A stretch of 64,000 nucleotides of DNA from Deltaproteobacteria bacterium HGW-Deltaproteobacteria-18 (GTDB taxonomy: Bacteria; Desulfobacterota; Desulfovibrionia; Desulfovibrionales; Desulfomicrobiaceae): assembly GCA_002841885.1 (NCBI GenBank), contig PHBE01000004.1, forward strand, positions 62,001-126,000. Reading direction: 5' to 3'. How positions within the stretch are numbered: position 1 is the stretch's first letter; every line of letters starts with the position of its first letter. A model generated the notes under the pieces. That model made no database searches. It saw nothing but the letters and a program-made list of their open reading frames with translations, and was not told the origin of the DNA. Positions 26,939 to 39,692 of the stretch are shown here, in pieces. Position numbers and translations under genes: made by a program.

Positions 26939-28117
26939 CTAATCCCTGAAAGCCGCGGCCACCTCTTTGAACTCGGCGATATGCGCCATAAAGACGTCCA
27001 CGATTCCCGGATCGAAGTGCGTCCCGCGTCCTTCGCGGATGATGTCCAGCACTTCTTCGAGGGGCATGGCCCTTTTGTAGGGACGGACCGAGAGCATGGC
27101 GTCGAAGCTGTCCACGACGCTGACGATGCGGGCCTCGATTGGGATATCCTCTCCTTTCAGACCGCACGGGTAGCCGCTGCCGTCCCAGCGCTCGTGATGA
27201 TAGTGGGCGATGGTCTCGGCCAGCTGGATGAGTCTGAAACGGCTGTTGGCCAGCCCCTGGGCCCCAATCCGGGTGTGGGTCTTCATGATTTCCCACTCTT
27301 CGGGGGTGAGCTTGCCGGGTTTGAGGAGGATGCTGTCGGAGATGCCGATCTTGCCGAGATCGTGCATGGCACTGGCCAGAAAGAGCAGACCGCAATGCTC
27401 TTCGTCCAGGCCGCACTTGCGGCCCAGCAGGGCCGAGTACTCCTGGATGCGGCGGATGTGCAGACCCGTCTCCTTGTCACGCAGTTCTGCGGCCAGGCAG
27501 AGGCGCAGGATGGCCTCATGCTGCACTTCCTGGATCTCGCGCTGCTTCTCCTGAATCTTGGCGGTGCGCCGCTGCACCTTCTTCTCCAGAATCTGGTTCT
27601 GCTGCCGGAGGGCCTCCTCGGCAGCCTTGAGCATGAGGTGCGTCCTGACGCGGGCCTGCACTTCCAGCGGGGAGATGGGCTTGGTGATGTAGTCCACTGC
27701 CCCGAGGCCGAAGGCCTTGCTCAATGTGGCGGCATCCGAAGCCGAAGTGATGAAGACGATGGGAATGTCCTGATTGTCGGCATCGGACTTGACCGTTTTG
27801 CAGAATTCGAACCCGTCGATTTCGGGCATGAAGAGGTCAAGAAGGATGAGATTCGGTTTCACCTCCTGCAGGCTGTCCAGGGCCACATGGCTGTCCTGGG
27901 CGGCCGCGATGCGGTAATCCTCGCCGAGGCAGTACGCCAGGACGTCGATGTTGGTTCCCACGTCATCGACGATGAGGATCGTCTTCCGGCCCTCCTCGCT
28001 CAGCAGGGACTCGAAGCGGAAGGCATCGGTCTGCGTCGGGCTGAAATCGGTACCGGCCCGGAACACCTCGACCCTTTCGGCATGGGACGCCGTCACGTTC
28101 ATGGATTCGGCAAACAT
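26939..28117 (-). CDS. Response regulator with HD-GYP c-di-GMP phosphodiesterase domain
   Basis: A 392-residue protein. The ATG at 28117 follows AGGTGAG; the frame is open further upstream into the Hpt gene. A short N-terminal extension precedes a CheY-like receiver (about 45-165) with acidic pair DD in LIVDDVG and phosphoacceptor Asp in LLDLFMPEIDG. A coiled linker (about 170-205) leads to the HD-GYP domain (about 205-385), with HDLGKIG and HHERWDGSGYP intact. It should hydrolyse c-di-GMP under control of phosphorylation. It follows the Hpt gene by 19 bases, suggesting a phosphorelay into it, and lies next to the adhesin/T1SS locus, a common c-di-GMP target. Confidence 0.92.
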   Translation of the reverse strand: MFAESMNVTASHAERVEVFRAGTDFSPTQTDAFRFESLLSEEGRKTILIVDDVGTNIDVLAYCLGEDYRIAAAQDSHVALDSLQEVKPNLILLDLFMPEIDGFEFCKTVKSDADNQDIPIVFITSASDAATLSKAFGLGAVDYITKPISPLEVQARVRTHLMLKAAEEALRQQNQILEKKVQRRTAKIQEKQREIQEVQHEAILRLCLAAELRDKETGLHIRRIQEYSALLGRKCGLDEEHCGLLFLASAMHDLGKIGISDSILLKPGKLTPEEWEIMKTHTRIGAQGLANSRFRLIQLAETIAHYHHERWDGSGYPCGLKGEDIPIEARIVSVVDSFDAMLSVRPYKRAMPLEEVLDIIREGRGTHFDPGIVDVFMAHIAEFKEVAAAFRD

Positions 28118-28136
28118 GGCTCTCACCTGCTCGGGG

Positions 28137-28496
28137 TTACATGTTCTCGATGACGTCGCGAAGCTCATAATAGGAATTCAGGATGTTGGGTATGTCCGTC
28201 CTTACGGCGACAATGTCCTGAGCCTTGGAGGACTGCTCCAGTTTCATGGCGCAATGCCTGATCTCGACGGCCGAGAGATTAGCGGCCGCCCCCTTGATCT
28301 TGTGGGCAACCTCGGCAAGTTCGTTGAAATCGATGCTGCCTTGGGACAGGACACCATTCAGGTCTGCCATGATGCTTTCATGGCTTTTCACGAAGTATTT
28401 CATGATCCGGAAATACGTCTCCCAGTTTCCGGAAAAACGCTCCATTCCCTCGGCAATGTCAATGCCAGGCAGATAGTTAGGCGGCATTGCAGTCAT
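28137..28496 (-). CDS. Hpt (histidine phosphotransfer) protein
   Basis: A 119-residue all-helical protein with the Hpt signature AHKIKGAAANLSA, in which the histidine (about residue 64) is the phosphorylation site. It carries phosphoryl groups between hybrid kinases and response regulators. It is directly upstream of the HD-GYP regulator on the same strand (19-base gap), so that protein is its likely target. The donor could be one of the hybrid kinases at 35-43 kb (inference). The ribosome site is GGGGGG. Confidence 0.9.
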   Translation of the reverse strand: MTAMPPNYLPGIDIAEGMERFSGNWETYFRIMKYFVKSHESIMADLNGVLSQGSIDFNELAEVAHKIKGAAANLSAVEIRHCAMKLEQSSKAQDIVAVRTDIPNILNSYYELRDVIENM

Positions 28497-28657
28497 GATC
28501 CCCCCTTGTGATCGTCATCACTTGAAACCATTCACCATTTATTTGGTTCGCGCCGCTGTAGGCCGTCTTCAACTCGTAGAAGAAAAAGATGCTTTTCGTC
28601 CATCTGAGCGGGAGCACTCTTCATTTTACAACCACGCCGCCATGCGGCATCTCACAA

Positions 28658-28700
28658 TGTATTTTGGGGCAATCCTGCAGGCAAATTGCCCCAAAATACA
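28658..28700 (-). terminator. Perfect 16-bp inverted repeat at the end of the T1SS operon
   Basis: TGTATTTTGGGGCAAT and ATTGCCCCAAAATACA form a 16-bp stem with an 11-base loop. It lies 10 bases beyond the stop of the response-regulator gene, so it is read here as the operon terminator or 3' stabiliser. It has no separate U tract; a palindromic protein-binding site is the alternative. Confidence 0.55.
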
Positions 28701-28709
28701 TGTGAAAAA

Positions 28710-29357
28710 TCAATCATCACAGACACATATTCCATCACGAATCAAGACGTTGCAATTCTTGATTCCAAGCTTGCTGATGATGTTCGAGCGATGCTTGTTG
28801 ACAGTCTTGATGCTGATGTCGAGAATCTCGGAAATTTCGCTGCTCTTCTTCCCTTCCGTGATGAGGCGGACAATCTGCTTCTCCCGCGCGGTCAGGTAGT
28901 GCATTGAAGGCAATTTCTTGCATTTTCTGTTTACGACCAGATAATCCCCTGCAATGCGCTTCGCCAGCTGGGGGCTGATGAACAGACCCTGGGTAAGCGC
29001 ATAATCCATGGCCAGAAACAGTTCTTCAGGATCCGCCCCTTTGAGGACATACCCATTGGCGCCACATTCCAAGGTCTCAAAAATGAGCTCGCTGTCGTCA
29101 CTGGCCAGAAGGATGACTACCAAGGCCTTGGGATCCATACCCTTGATCCGTCTGAGCACCTCCGTTCCCGGCATGTCAGGCAGACGTATGTCCAGCAGAA
29201 CAATGTCGACATGCTTTTGACTGAGACGCTGTATGGCCTCCCATCCGGTGGAGACGTCATCCTCGACCACATGACTTCCGCGCATGCTGATCATGGATTT
29301 CAAACCCATGCGCAGCAGGTTGTCGCCTTCGATCAGCAATACTCGCTTCTTGGACAT
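28710..29357 (-). CDS. LuxR/NarL-type response regulator in the T1SS operon, atypical receiver
   Basis: A 215-residue protein with receiver (1-120) and LuxR HTH (about 148-210: LTAREKQIVRLI, KTVNKHRSNI). The phosphoacceptor Asp in LLDIRLPDMPG and the switch Lys in YVLKGA are present. However the metal-binding acidic pair, E-D in the paralogue at 47.0 kb (LIEDDD), reads E-G here (LIEGDN). Phosphorylation may therefore be weak or absent. It starts 28 bases after the HlyD gene and so probably belongs to the tolC-ABC-HlyD transcript, where it is a candidate regulator of the adhesins or of the secretion operon. Confidence 0.9.
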   Translation of the reverse strand: MSKKRVLLIEGDNLLRMGLKSMISMRGSHVVEDDVSTGWEAIQRLSQKHVDIVLLDIRLPDMPGTEVLRRIKGMDPKALVVILLASDDSELIFETLECGANGYVLKGADPEELFLAMDYALTQGLFISPQLAKRIAGDYLVVNRKCKKLPSMHYLTAREKQIVRLITEGKKSSEISEILDISIKTVNKHRSNIISKLGIKNCNVLIRDGICVCDD

Positions 29358-29385
29358 TTCCCGCTCTCTTTGCTGTAGTTTTCTT

Positions 29386-30717
29386 CTAACGCTCTCGCAA
29401 GGCGTTCTGCTTGGTCTTGATTATAGGTTTGAGGATGTATTCCAAAACTGTCTTCTTCCCGGTCAAAATGCTGATCTCGGCAACCATACCGGGAATGATC
29501 GGCAGTTCCTTTCCGGCACGATCCTTAAGAGAAGTCTCCTGGGTTCGGATCTTGACTAGGTAGTAGCTGTATTTCTGCTGCTCGTCGGTGATGGCGTCGG
29601 CACTGATGTGCTCGACCACGCCATCCAGACTGCCGTAGATGGATGAATCGTATGCCGTGAGCCTGACGCTGGCGTTCTGACCGGGATGGATGAATGCTAT
29701 ATCCTTCGGCAGAACCTGGGCTTCAACCAGCAGGGAGTCCTCCAGGGGAACTATCTCGACCATGTCCTTGCCGGACGAAATGGTCTCCCCGATGGTGTTG
29801 ACGAAAACCTGCTTGACGATGCCGTCCACGGGCGAACGTACAACGGTCCGGTCGACCTGGTCCGCCAGGGCCGGCAGCTTCTCCTTCATGCTCTCCAGCT
29901 GTGTCCGGGCTTCATTGAGTTCCTTGAGCAGTTCGTTGCGCTGCCGGGAAGTCTCCTCCTCGATCCTGTTCTCGGCCGCCTGGAGAGAGGACTGGATCTT
30001 CGGAATCTGGATGCGGGTTTCCTGAATGTTCCCGTTCACCTCATTGATCTGCCGCCTGAGTTTGAGTTCCTCCATCTCCGATGCGGCACCGCGGGCGACC
30101 ATAGGCTCGATCATGGCCAGCTCCTTTTTGAGCAGTGTCAGGTTGCGCCCCTGGTATTCCAGCCGGCTCCGTGCCTCCTTGAGCTCCTGACTGATCTGCT
30201 CACGCTCCTGGATCAGGACGTCCAGGGCCGAACGGTCCACGAGTTGCCTTGAGAGCATCAGCTGCATCTGGTTTTCGGCCAGTTCGGGCCTTTGGGCCAG
30301 CAACTCCGGTGGCAGGCGAATATCCTTCCGTCCTTCAAGGTGCGCCTCCAGTCTGGCGATGGTGGCCAGCAAGTCGAGGTGCATCGACTGATGCTCCCGC
30401 AGGCGAGAGGAAAACTGTACTTCCTGGAGCCGGATAAGGGTGTCACCCTTTTTGACTTCCTGACCGGCCTTGACCAGAATCTCGGACACGATACCGCCTT
30501 CGAAATTCTGGATGCGCTTGATCTCCGAGGAGGGGATGACCTTGCCGGACCCCCTGACAGTTTCGTCCAGTTCAGCCAGGGCAGTCCAGGTCACACCGGC
30601 AACAAAGAACAGGAAGACGGACGCGAGCAGCATGCTGGACACACGCCTGTTGGAAGAAGTCAGCTCATCAAGCTCGCCATGAAAATTCGTTACCGCCATG
30701 ATCGTAGTTGCTGTCAT
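29386..30717 (-). CDS. Type I secretion membrane fusion protein (HlyD/LapC family)
   Basis: A 443-residue periplasmic adaptor. A single N-terminal membrane anchor (about 25-48) is followed by a lipoyl-like half motif (SGKVIPSSEIKRIQNFEGG). Long alpha-helical hairpin segments span about 110-290, and the second lipoyl/beta-barrel half ends in the HlyD-type PGMVAEISILTGKKTVLEY. It links the ABC transporter to TolC. The ATG overlaps the stop of the ABC gene (ATGA), so synthesis is coupled. The location right beside two giant RTX proteins makes these its likely cargo. Confidence 0.93.
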   Translation of the reverse strand: MTATTIMAVTNFHGELDELTSSNRRVSSMLLASVFLFFVAGVTWTALAELDETVRGSGKVIPSSEIKRIQNFEGGIVSEILVKAGQEVKKGDTLIRLQEVQFSSRLREHQSMHLDLLATIARLEAHLEGRKDIRLPPELLAQRPELAENQMQLMLSRQLVDRSALDVLIQEREQISQELKEARSRLEYQGRNLTLLKKELAMIEPMVARGAASEMEELKLRRQINEVNGNIQETRIQIPKIQSSLQAAENRIEEETSRQRNELLKELNEARTQLESMKEKLPALADQVDRTVVRSPVDGIVKQVFVNTIGETISSGKDMVEIVPLEDSLLVEAQVLPKDIAFIHPGQNASVRLTAYDSSIYGSLDGVVEHISADAITDEQQKYSYYLVKIRTQETSLKDRAGKELPIIPGMVAEISILTGKKTVLEYILKPIIKTKQNALRER

Positions 30718-32954
30718 TGTTCCCTCCCAGCGCGTTTGATCGCGCCCTGCATCAACTTTTCGAGCACCACGTCCCGCGAACCGTTCTCGACAATTCGGCC
30801 CTCATCAATGACCACCAAACGGTCCACCAGGGCCAGCAGCGACGACTTGTGCGTGATGAGGATCAGGGTCTTGTCCTTGAGGACCAGCTTCAGGCGCTTC
30901 ATGAACAGCTCTTCGGCGCGGTTGTCCAGGGAACTGGTGGGCTCGTCGAGGACAAGAATCTTGGGATTGTGCAACAACGCCCTGGCGATGGACACGGATT
31001 GTTTTTGCCCCCCCGAAAGGTTGCAGCCCCGTTCGCCCACGGGCAGGTCATAGCCTTGGGGATGCAGCCGGACAAAATCATGGGTGCCGGAGACGAACGC
31101 GGCGTTCAGTATCTGCTGGTCCGTTGCCTGGGGATAGCCCATGCAGATGTTGTCCCGAATGGATCCCTGGAAGAGGGTCACATCCTGGGGGACAAAGCCG
31201 ATGGCCCGGCGAATGTCCACAGGGTCGAGCTGCTGCATGTCCGTGCCGTCGATGAGAACCGCTCCCCGATCGGGCGTGTAGAGATTCAGGATGAGCTTGC
31301 CGAGAGTGGACTTGCCCGACCCTGTCCGCCCGAGGATGCCGACCTTCTCGTTTTCGGCGATTTTCAGGTTGAATGCGCTCAGGACCGGCGTAGAGGCATT
31401 CGGGTAACTGAACTCCACATCACGGAATTCGATCTCGCCCCCGTGCAGATTGCGCTGCACGAAGCGCTTCCCCATGGGCCGCTCCTCGGGCATGCGCATG
31501 ACCTCGTCGAGGCGCTTGTAGGAGGTCACCGCGTGTTGCAACCTGGTGATGAGCTGGGCGATCTGCGCGAAAGGGGTCATGACCCTGCCGCTCAGGATCG
31601 AACAGGCGATGAGGCCGCCGGTGGTCATCTCTCCCTCGCGGATGAGGTAAACACCTACGATGATGATGACCACGTAGGCGAACTGTTGCAAGAGGCCGGT
31701 GATGTTCATGGTCAGGTGAGACAGGGAGCGCGAGCGCACGGCGTATCCTGCACCCAAATGAGCGCTTTCCCCCCATTTTTTGCGCAAGGCGGACTCGCAG
31801 CCGACGGCCTTGACCGTCTCGATGTTGCTCAGGGCCTCGACGAGAATGGCGTGCTTTTCGTGGGCGCTCTCCAGCGAACGGCATACGGACTTCCTGAGCG
31901 GAAAGTGGATCAGGAAGCCCATGGCCACTACCAGCGGCAGGACGGCCATGAAGACAAAGGCGATGGGGCCGCCGATGTACCAGAACAAGGCGATGAAGAT
32001 GAATATGAACGGCAGGTCGATGAAACTGGTCAGGGTCGCGGAGGTGAAGAAATCCCGCACCATTTCCATTTCACGGATGATGTTGGCGAAGTAGCCACTT
32101 GACGCCGGCCGATCCCTGAGCCGCATCCCGAGCATGCGGACAAAAAGGCGGTTTTCGAGGAGGATGTCCACCTTCTTGCCGCTGCGGTCGATGAACAGGC
32201 CTCGCAGGGTCTTGATGAGGAAATCGAAGCAAAAGACAAGAGCCACGCCGATGCTCAGGACCCAGAGGCTCTCCATGGCGTTGTTGGGCACAACCCGGTC
32301 GTAGACGTTCATGACGAAGAGGGGGCTGGCCAGAGCGAAGCAGTTGAGCATGAAGGCCGCGATCATGACCTGGGCATATGACCACCACTGTTCCCGAAAG
32401 GCACCCCAGAACCAGTGTCCCCCGGAAGGGGCCGAATCCCCTGGACGCGTTTCGACCCCGGAGCGCGTGGACGGCAGGGCATAGATCACAAATCCGCCGT
32501 AGAGCTCCTGCAGGTCCCCGGGTGCGTATTCCCTGACGCCATCGCAGACATCCGGAAAAACCACGCCCATCTTTCCGTCACTCTCACGGGAAACCAGGAC
32601 GCACGCGCTCTCGTCCTTGAGCAGCAGAATGGCCGGCAAAACCTCAGCCTTGATATGCTCCAGGGTTTGCCGAACGGCCCGGACGTTCAGTCCGGCCCGT
32701 TCGGCAGCCTGGGGCACGAGAAGGGGCGTCAGCCGTCCCTCGTTTGCCAGTGGGATACCCGCCAGCAGGGCTTCCCTGGAAATGGGACGGCCATGATGAC
32801 GCGCGATGTGCAACAGGCAATGAGTCAGCGTGTCCGGAGTCGATACCTGTGCCTCACGAGGTGCCGGGTCTGGCGAAACATTCTCACCGTTCATGGCGGG
32901 CGTGACCGGGATATCCTTGGACACGTCCTTTTCCCGAATGATATCGTTTACCAT
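30714..32954 (-). CDS. Type I secretion ABC transporter (LapB/RtxB family)
   Basis: A 746-residue half transporter starting behind GGAGGTGA. Residues about 40-165 form a peptidase C39-like domain without the catalytic cysteine, as in transporters of RTX proteins that are not N-terminally processed. Five to six transmembrane helices span about 190-470. The ATPase domain (about 500-740) has Walker A GRTGSGKST, signature LSGGQKQ and Walker B ILVLDEPTSSLD. It powers export of unfolded RTX adhesins with HlyD (overlapping ATGA) and TolC (108 bases upstream). No LapD/LapG-type retention control genes are in the window. Confidence 0.94.
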   Translation of the reverse strand: MVNDIIREKDVSKDIPVTPAMNGENVSPDPAPREAQVSTPDTLTHCLLHIARHHGRPISREALLAGIPLANEGRLTPLLVPQAAERAGLNVRAVRQTLEHIKAEVLPAILLLKDESACVLVSRESDGKMGVVFPDVCDGVREYAPGDLQELYGGFVIYALPSTRSGVETRPGDSAPSGGHWFWGAFREQWWSYAQVMIAAFMLNCFALASPLFVMNVYDRVVPNNAMESLWVLSIGVALVFCFDFLIKTLRGLFIDRSGKKVDILLENRLFVRMLGMRLRDRPASSGYFANIIREMEMVRDFFTSATLTSFIDLPFIFIFIALFWYIGGPIAFVFMAVLPLVVAMGFLIHFPLRKSVCRSLESAHEKHAILVEALSNIETVKAVGCESALRKKWGESAHLGAGYAVRSRSLSHLTMNITGLLQQFAYVVIIIVGVYLIREGEMTTGGLIACSILSGRVMTPFAQIAQLITRLQHAVTSYKRLDEVMRMPEERPMGKRFVQRNLHGGEIEFRDVEFSYPNASTPVLSAFNLKIAENEKVGILGRTGSGKSTLGKLILNLYTPDRGAVLIDGTDMQQLDPVDIRRAIGFVPQDVTLFQGSIRDNICMGYPQATDQQILNAAFVSGTHDFVRLHPQGYDLPVGERGCNLSGGQKQSVSIARALLHNPKILVLDEPTSSLDNRAEELFMKRLKLVLKDKTLILITHKSSLLALVDRLVVIDEGRIVENGSRDVVLEKLMQGAIKRAGREQ

Positions 32955-33062
32955 GCCGTCACCTCCATTGGTTACGTGATCCGCAGGAGACGCTCTCCCG
33001 CGCCATGACCGTCCACCCTCTCGACCACAATGCTTCGTCTGAAGGCTTCCCGGAAGCGCCGC

Positions 33063-34454
33063 CTATTCTTCCTCGACCTTGGCGACCTCTTCGAGTTGCA
33101 GAACCTCAAGCAGCGTCGAGAGAGGCAGGCAGGTGCGATAAAAGGAATAGATGTTTGCCAGCTTGCCGTTCAGAAGCGCCTGTTCGGCTACGAAAAGGCT
33201 TTTTTCGGCGTCCAGCAGGTCCAGCAGCGTGCGAGAACCCATGCGGAACTGATCGAAATAGCTGAGCAGAGTCTTGGCGTTCTGCTCGACGTTGTCGGCG
33301 AGAACGGGGAGCAGATCGCCCGTGGCCGTCATGAAGTTGTAAGCCGTGCGCACGTCCTGCTCGATGGCGCGCCGGGTCTCCTCGCGCTTGAACTGCGCCT
33401 GTCGCAGCAGGCTTCGGGCCTCGGCGATGGCCGCACGGTTTGATCCGCCGTCGAAGATGGTGAAATTGACATACATACCGATGGACGCGTCATTATAGCT
33501 CTCGTCGAAACCGGAGGTATTGTCTGCCCTGCCCACGCCGCCTCGCAGGGAAATGCTCGGCAGCAGGGCCCCACGAGCCGAGTCCAGTTTCTTCTCGCGC
33601 TGCTGGATGCCAAGGTCGGCCGCCTTGATGGCGTCGTTGTTTTCCATGGCCACCCCGATTCCCGATTCGATAGTCGCAGGAAGCATTGCCTGCTCTTTGG
33701 CGGGCAACTGCAGGACACCAGGTAACGCACCGAAAGTATTTGCGAAATCAGCTTCAGCATCCCGCACGGCCTGTTCGGCATAAATCTGCTTGGACCTGGC
33801 TTCGGCCAGAGCCGCTTCGGCCTGATACACATCGGCCTTGGTGCCTGCCCCGCTACGCTGCCGAAGGGTGACCATCTTCAGAACCTGCTCGTGATTGCCC
33901 ACGTTGCGCCTGCTGAGCTCGAGAATGCCCCGCACCCTGATGACTTCGAGGTAATACTGCGTTGCATCGAGAGCCACCTCGGCGGCCTTGTTGTAGGCCT
34001 CCTTGAGCTTCGAATCAGCGTGAAGCTCGTCGGCGTCGACGCGTCCCATGGTGGCCCCACCGTCCCAGACAAGCTGCGACAAAGAGAGCCGCTGCTCGTC
34101 GGTGACGATATCGTTGGAGCCCCCGCTGTGCCGGCCGATGGTACCATCATTGCGGACATGCTTCAGGGAGGCGGATGCGGAGAATTTCAGGGAGGGCAGC
34201 AGCTCGCCGAAAGACTTGCGGTACGCCGCCCGGGCAGCCGAATACTCGGCCCTGCTGGCCAGAAAGGTCGGGTTGGTTTTAAAAGCCTCCTGCAGGGCCG
34301 TGGCCAGCGTGGTACCGTCACCGCCCCCGGCGATGCTTCTCAGTATGGAGTCGACATCGTATTGTCGGGCCTCATTCTGACCCAAAGCCGCAGTGACCTG
34401 CAGGCACGTCAGCCCCAAAACAAGGAAAGACAGAATAAAATACTTCCCTTTCAT
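33063..34454 (-). CDS. TolC-family outer membrane channel of the type I system
   Basis: A 463-residue outer-membrane efflux protein. The ATG at 34454 is preceded by GAGGAGG. A signal peptide covers about 1-26 (ending AALGQ). Two repeated OEP halves follow (about 50-240 and 260-450), with the usual N-x-P-x-F/A-start helix (KTNPTFLASRAEY) and the LLDAEKSLFVAEQALL motif. It is first in the operon, 108 bases ahead of the ABC gene. Having its own TolC fits a dedicated LapE-like role in adhesin export. Confidence 0.93.
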   Translation of the reverse strand: MKGKYFILSFLVLGLTCLQVTAALGQNEARQYDVDSILRSIAGGGDGTTLATALQEAFKTNPTFLASRAEYSAARAAYRKSFGELLPSLKFSASASLKHVRNDGTIGRHSGGSNDIVTDEQRLSLSQLVWDGGATMGRVDADELHADSKLKEAYNKAAEVALDATQYYLEVIRVRGILELSRRNVGNHEQVLKMVTLRQRSGAGTKADVYQAEAALAEARSKQIYAEQAVRDAEADFANTFGALPGVLQLPAKEQAMLPATIESGIGVAMENNDAIKAADLGIQQREKKLDSARGALLPSISLRGGVGRADNTSGFDESYNDASIGMYVNFTIFDGGSNRAAIAEARSLLRQAQFKREETRRAIEQDVRTAYNFMTATGDLLPVLADNVEQNAKTLLSYFDQFRMGSRTLLDLLDAEKSLFVAEQALLNGKLANIYSFYRTCLPLSTLLEVLQLEEVAKVEEE

Positions 34455-35372
34455 TGAGTTACCTCCTCTTTTCTTGATCATGGCAATTCTCTCCTTTTGC
34501 GTTATGAGCGTATTCGGACAGTCTCTGGTTACATTTTCTAGATACTTTCCATGAGATAATTAACTCAGATCAGTATGTATTTATCCAGTATTATACTGGG
34601 CATCTCCTCGCATTCGAGGTACTTGCTAGCTAGTAGGGCTTATGAGTTGAGATAATGAATTGTACGCATAAGTACGTACCAAGATGAACACGGGAGGGAA
34701 CAAACTGCAGAGCTTGGCGGTTTTGGGCCATTCCTGGAAAGATTCGGGGCATGCCCAAAATACGAAACGCCAGGACCAAGACGCATTCCGGTGCGCCAAG
34801 GAAGCAAGCTGTCCGATTTGAGCAAGCTGCAAATCCGGCTTGTCTGATCTTGCACTGTTTTTTTTTGGGGGCCCTGCCACTCGATAGACCCGTCGCACGG
34901 TTCCGGAACATGATCCTGGCTTGAGTGATTGATATTCAGCCTGAAACATACCCCGGTCGGGTCAGACAGGACGTCACTGATAGAAGTCGTCATCCCCTTG
35001 GAGAATGGATTTGATGCTCTTGCCCGGCATGGCCTGCCTACTCAAGTGGGCAGACATTTGCGGGAATGGCACCCTGTTTTTTTGGCGACTTTTTGCAATG
35101 GCGTCAGATAGGTAAATTAGCAGAAATCGAACTTGTATAAATTAACATTTGAATGTATATTTTCAAAATATATATACATATTTTCTTATTCGAAACACGA
35201 TAAACAAACTACGAACATAGCCAGCGCTGTGTACGTATATGTTCTTGACTCAGATCCCACTACGCCTCCGCACACGGCGCAATACACTCCCCCTTGTTGA
35301 AGGGCGATGGCGCCAACGCCCAGATCCAAGGTTTCACCGCCTCGGGCCTGCACGGGAGAAGCGAAAACGCGC
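34455..35372. other. Divergent intergenic region between the T1SS operon and a hybrid kinase
   Basis: About 900 bases without a convincing gene. It must carry the promoters of the tolC operon (minus) and of the hybrid kinase (plus). Sequence is AT-rich at 34500-34650 and 35100-35230, including alternating TATATACATA tracts. A sigma-54-like GG...GC at 35084-35096 has N9 spacing and was rejected. Confidence 0.5.
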
Positions 35373-38396
<3,024 letters not shown>

Positions 38397-38507
38397 CTGA
38401 AGGCAGCCAGTGGCCTTGGCGGAAGCGAAAGCTGCCATATCCTGAAAAAACCCTTTGCCAGCCAGCATGTGCGGCCCGACCGGCAGCAACACGAAAGGAG
38501 AACGCGA

Positions 38508-39653
38508 ATGTCACGAAAATCGCAGCTCACACTGGTCAGCCTGGCCATACTTTTCTCAGCCCTGGTTCTGGTGTGGCGCTTCTTCACGGGCGGACAAGAT
38601 AACGGTCCCGTCACCGTCGGCGTTGCGGTCACGCTGACGGGCAACAACGCGGAACTGGGAATTCAGGCGCGCAACGGGATCGGCTTGGCCCTGGAGGATT
38701 TCAACGCCAAGGGAGGCATTGACGGCCGCCCCGTGGAGCTTGCCGTCACGGACGACGAGGGAACGCCCGAAGGCGCGGCCGCGGCCTGCTCCTCTCTGGC
38801 CGAACAAGGCGTCGCGGCCGTCATCGGGCACTCCACCAGCTCCCAGACCATGGCCGGACTGAAGGTGACCGACCCGCTCGGCATCGTCATGATCAGCCCC
38901 ACGGCCTCCACGGATGCCCTGTCGGGAAAGGACGACTTCTTCTTCCGCGTGGTCGACGTCTCGGTGACCCGGGCCGCGGTGCTCGGCAGGCACATCCTCA
39001 CCGACAGGGGCTGCGCCACCATGGCCATCGTTTACGACACGGTGAACAAGGCCTTCACCAGTTCCTTCGCCGAGGCCCTGCGCTCGGACTTCGAGACCGC
39101 CGGTGGCCGCGTCGTGGAGATCATCCACTTTGACTCTTCAGCCTCTCCGGATCTTCCGGCCATCATCTCGAAACTGACCGACGCCGCGCCAGAGGCCATC
39201 TGCATCGTCGCCAGCGACATCAATACCGCCCTGGTCAGCCAGCGGATTCGCCTGGCCGGGATCACCGCTCCGCTGTTCACATCGAGCCTGGCCTTCACCC
39301 CCCACCTGATCAGCCACGGCGGAAACGCCGTGGAGGGCATCTCCACTGTGCAGAGCCTGTGGGTCAGCGACGACAATCCGGAGTTTAGACCCTTTATACA
39401 GCGCTATCGCGAAAGCTACGGCGAAGCGGCCGCCTTCGGGGCGGTCTTCGGCTATGAAGCGGCCATGATCCTCTTCGAAGCCCTGACCGAGACCCGAGGC
39501 ACCGGTGGCGAAGCCCTGAAAAAGGCCCTGCTGGGCATGGCGGCAAGGCGCGTCCTGACCGAGTCCATCTCTTTTGACGCCTTCGGCGACGTGTCGCGGC
39601 CCTACTCGCTGCTGACGGTCAAGGATGGTAAATTCGTTCAGGGAGGCATGTAG
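38508..39653 (+). CDS. Periplasmic ligand-binding protein, branched-chain amino acid (LivJ) type, orphan
   Basis: A 381-residue Peripla_BP_6-type protein starting behind AAAGGAG. Residues 9-27 form a hydrophobic signal or anchor. The mature part begins TVGVAVTLTGNNAELG, as in LivJ-like proteins, and contains GVAAVIGHSTSSQT and VMISPTASTDAL, which line the ligand cleft in the family. No permease or ATPase gene of the Liv type is nearby; instead it sits between two hybrid histidine kinases with large periplasmic domains. It may present an amino acid or aromatic ligand to a kinase (inference). It is convergent with the next kinase gene. Confidence 0.87.
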   Translation: MSRKSQLTLVSLAILFSALVLVWRFFTGGQDNGPVTVGVAVTLTGNNAELGIQARNGIGLALEDFNAKGGIDGRPVELAVTDDEGTPEGAAAACSSLAEQGVAAVIGHSTSSQTMAGLKVTDPLGIVMISPTASTDALSGKDDFFFRVVDVSVTRAAVLGRHILTDRGCATMAIVYDTVNKAFTSSFAEALRSDFETAGGRVVEIIHFDSSASPDLPAIISKLTDAAPEAICIVASDINTALVSQRIRLAGITAPLFTSSLAFTPHLISHGGNAVEGISTVQSLWVSDDNPEFRPFIQRYRESYGEAAAFGAVFGYEAAMILFEALTETRGTGGEALKKALLGMAARRVLTESISFDAFGDVSRPYSLLTVKDGKFVQGGM

Positions 39654-39692
39654 GCAAGGAAGCGACCGATACAAAGGCAGACCCGCAAGGCA

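Noticed and set aside
34640-34993. 117-codon minus-strand frame in the T1SS/kinase intergenic region
   Set aside because: No ribosome site; three overlapping frames on this strand are similarly open, and none resembles a protein family.
35084-35096. Sigma-54-like GG...TTTTTGC upstream of the hybrid kinase
   Set aside because: The spacing is N9; sigma-54 promoters need N10 between GG and GC almost without exception.
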